From Lachnospiraceae bacterium (GTDB lineage Bacteria > Bacillota > Clostridia > Lachnospirales > Lachnospiraceae): a stretch of DNA of 43,002 bases. The notes under the pieces are model-generated. The model was not told the origin of the DNA and did not search any database. It saw nothing but the letters and a program-made list of their open reading frames with translations. Both the position numbers and the translations under genes were made by a program. Location of the stretch: positions 1 to 43,002 of the forward strand of contig JAJPXX010000113.1 in NCBI GenBank assembly GCA_021205225.1. Direction: 5' to 3'. Positions 42,848 through 43,002 of this stretch are shown piece after piece; within the stretch, counting starts at the first letter, position 1; each line of letters opens with the position of its first letter.

Positions 42848-43002
42848 GGAGAACAGAAGGGCGGGGTAGGGAAAACAGCTACCTGTGTAAACCTTGGTAT
42901 TGGTTTGGCACAGCAAGGAAAAAAGTTCTGATCGTGGATTTCGATCTGCAGGCCAGTGCGACAATCAGTCTGGGAATACCACAGCCGGATCAGCTTCCGG
43001 TG
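42848..43002 (+). pseudogene. ParA/Soj-type ATPase remnant, truncated and frameshifted
   Basis: The reading frame around 42854 gives QKGGVGKTATCVNLGIGLAQ, the deviant Walker A motif of ParA/MinD ATPases used for plasmid or element partitioning. No start codon lies in frame close upstream, so the first residues are missing. At a run of six A (42909-42914 area) the frame meets TGA after QGKKF. Adding one A would continue as VLIVDFDLQASATISLG, the usual next part of ParA. The gene is thus 5'-truncated and has a one-base deletion; it also runs off the end of the window. It probably belongs to a degraded integrative or plasmid-like element. Confidence 0.8.

Overview
The window looks like chromosomal DNA of a gut anaerobe of the Lachnospiraceae (Clostridia). 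The grounds are a moderate-to-high GC coding style with strong AGGAGG ribosome binding sites, many GTG/TTG starts, a DUF3791/DUF3990 unit, a YesL-type membrane protein beside pectin genes, and a carboxynorspermidine-type polyamine operon. No tRNA, rRNA, CRISPR array or intact insertion sequence was seen. Genus and species cannot be fixed from the sequence alone.

Layout. (1) 1-1138: three overlapping small genes around a DUF3990 (ADP-ribosyltransferase-like) gene that carries a palindromic repeat inserted in frame. (2) 1180-9487: a five-gene oligopeptide-type (Opp) ABC importer in which four of the five subunits are remodelled. The binding protein looks circularly permuted and Tat-exported, OppB has a large ectodomain, OppD has a coiled-coil insert, and OppF has a C-terminal membrane hairpin. 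(3) 9790-13864: a diverged ApbE-like membrane protein, a YgjP-type metalloprotein and, on the minus strand, a Tat-exported FMN/FAD reductase. (4) 14110-34231: a large plant-glycan (rhamnogalacturonan/uronate) utilisation locus with GH78, GH2 beta-glucuronidase, a MATE exporter, a sugar ABC importer, GH28, a TIM-barrel isomerase, YesL, GH105, KDG kinase, an MFS transporter, tagaturonate reductase and altronate dehydratase. (5) 34424-35682: a lone PAS protein and an LTA-synthase-like gene lacking its catalytic domain. (6) 36044-41288: a polyamine operon running agmatine to putrescine to spermidine-type products. (7) 41306-42593: the rplM-rpsI operon behind a perfect consensus promoter. (8) 42597-43002: a mobile-element scar downstream of rpsI with phased direct repeats and a broken ParA gene.

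How the parts work together. None of the glycan enzymes has a signal peptide, so oligosaccharides are probably imported by the 20.4-23.7 kb ABC system and cut inside the cell by GH78, GH2, GH28 and GH105. Galacturonate-derived tagaturonate is reduced by UxaB, dehydrated by UxaA to KDG and phosphorylated by the KdgK-like kinase. The uronate isomerase and KDPG aldolase are not in this window. In the polyamine operon AguA and AguB make putrescine, which the carboxynorspermidine dehydrogenase and decarboxylase can extend to spermidine.

At least three families of short palindromic repeats are scattered through the window. They often abut or supply the stop codon of the upstream gene, and two have been absorbed in frame into proteins (the DUF3990 gene and AguA).
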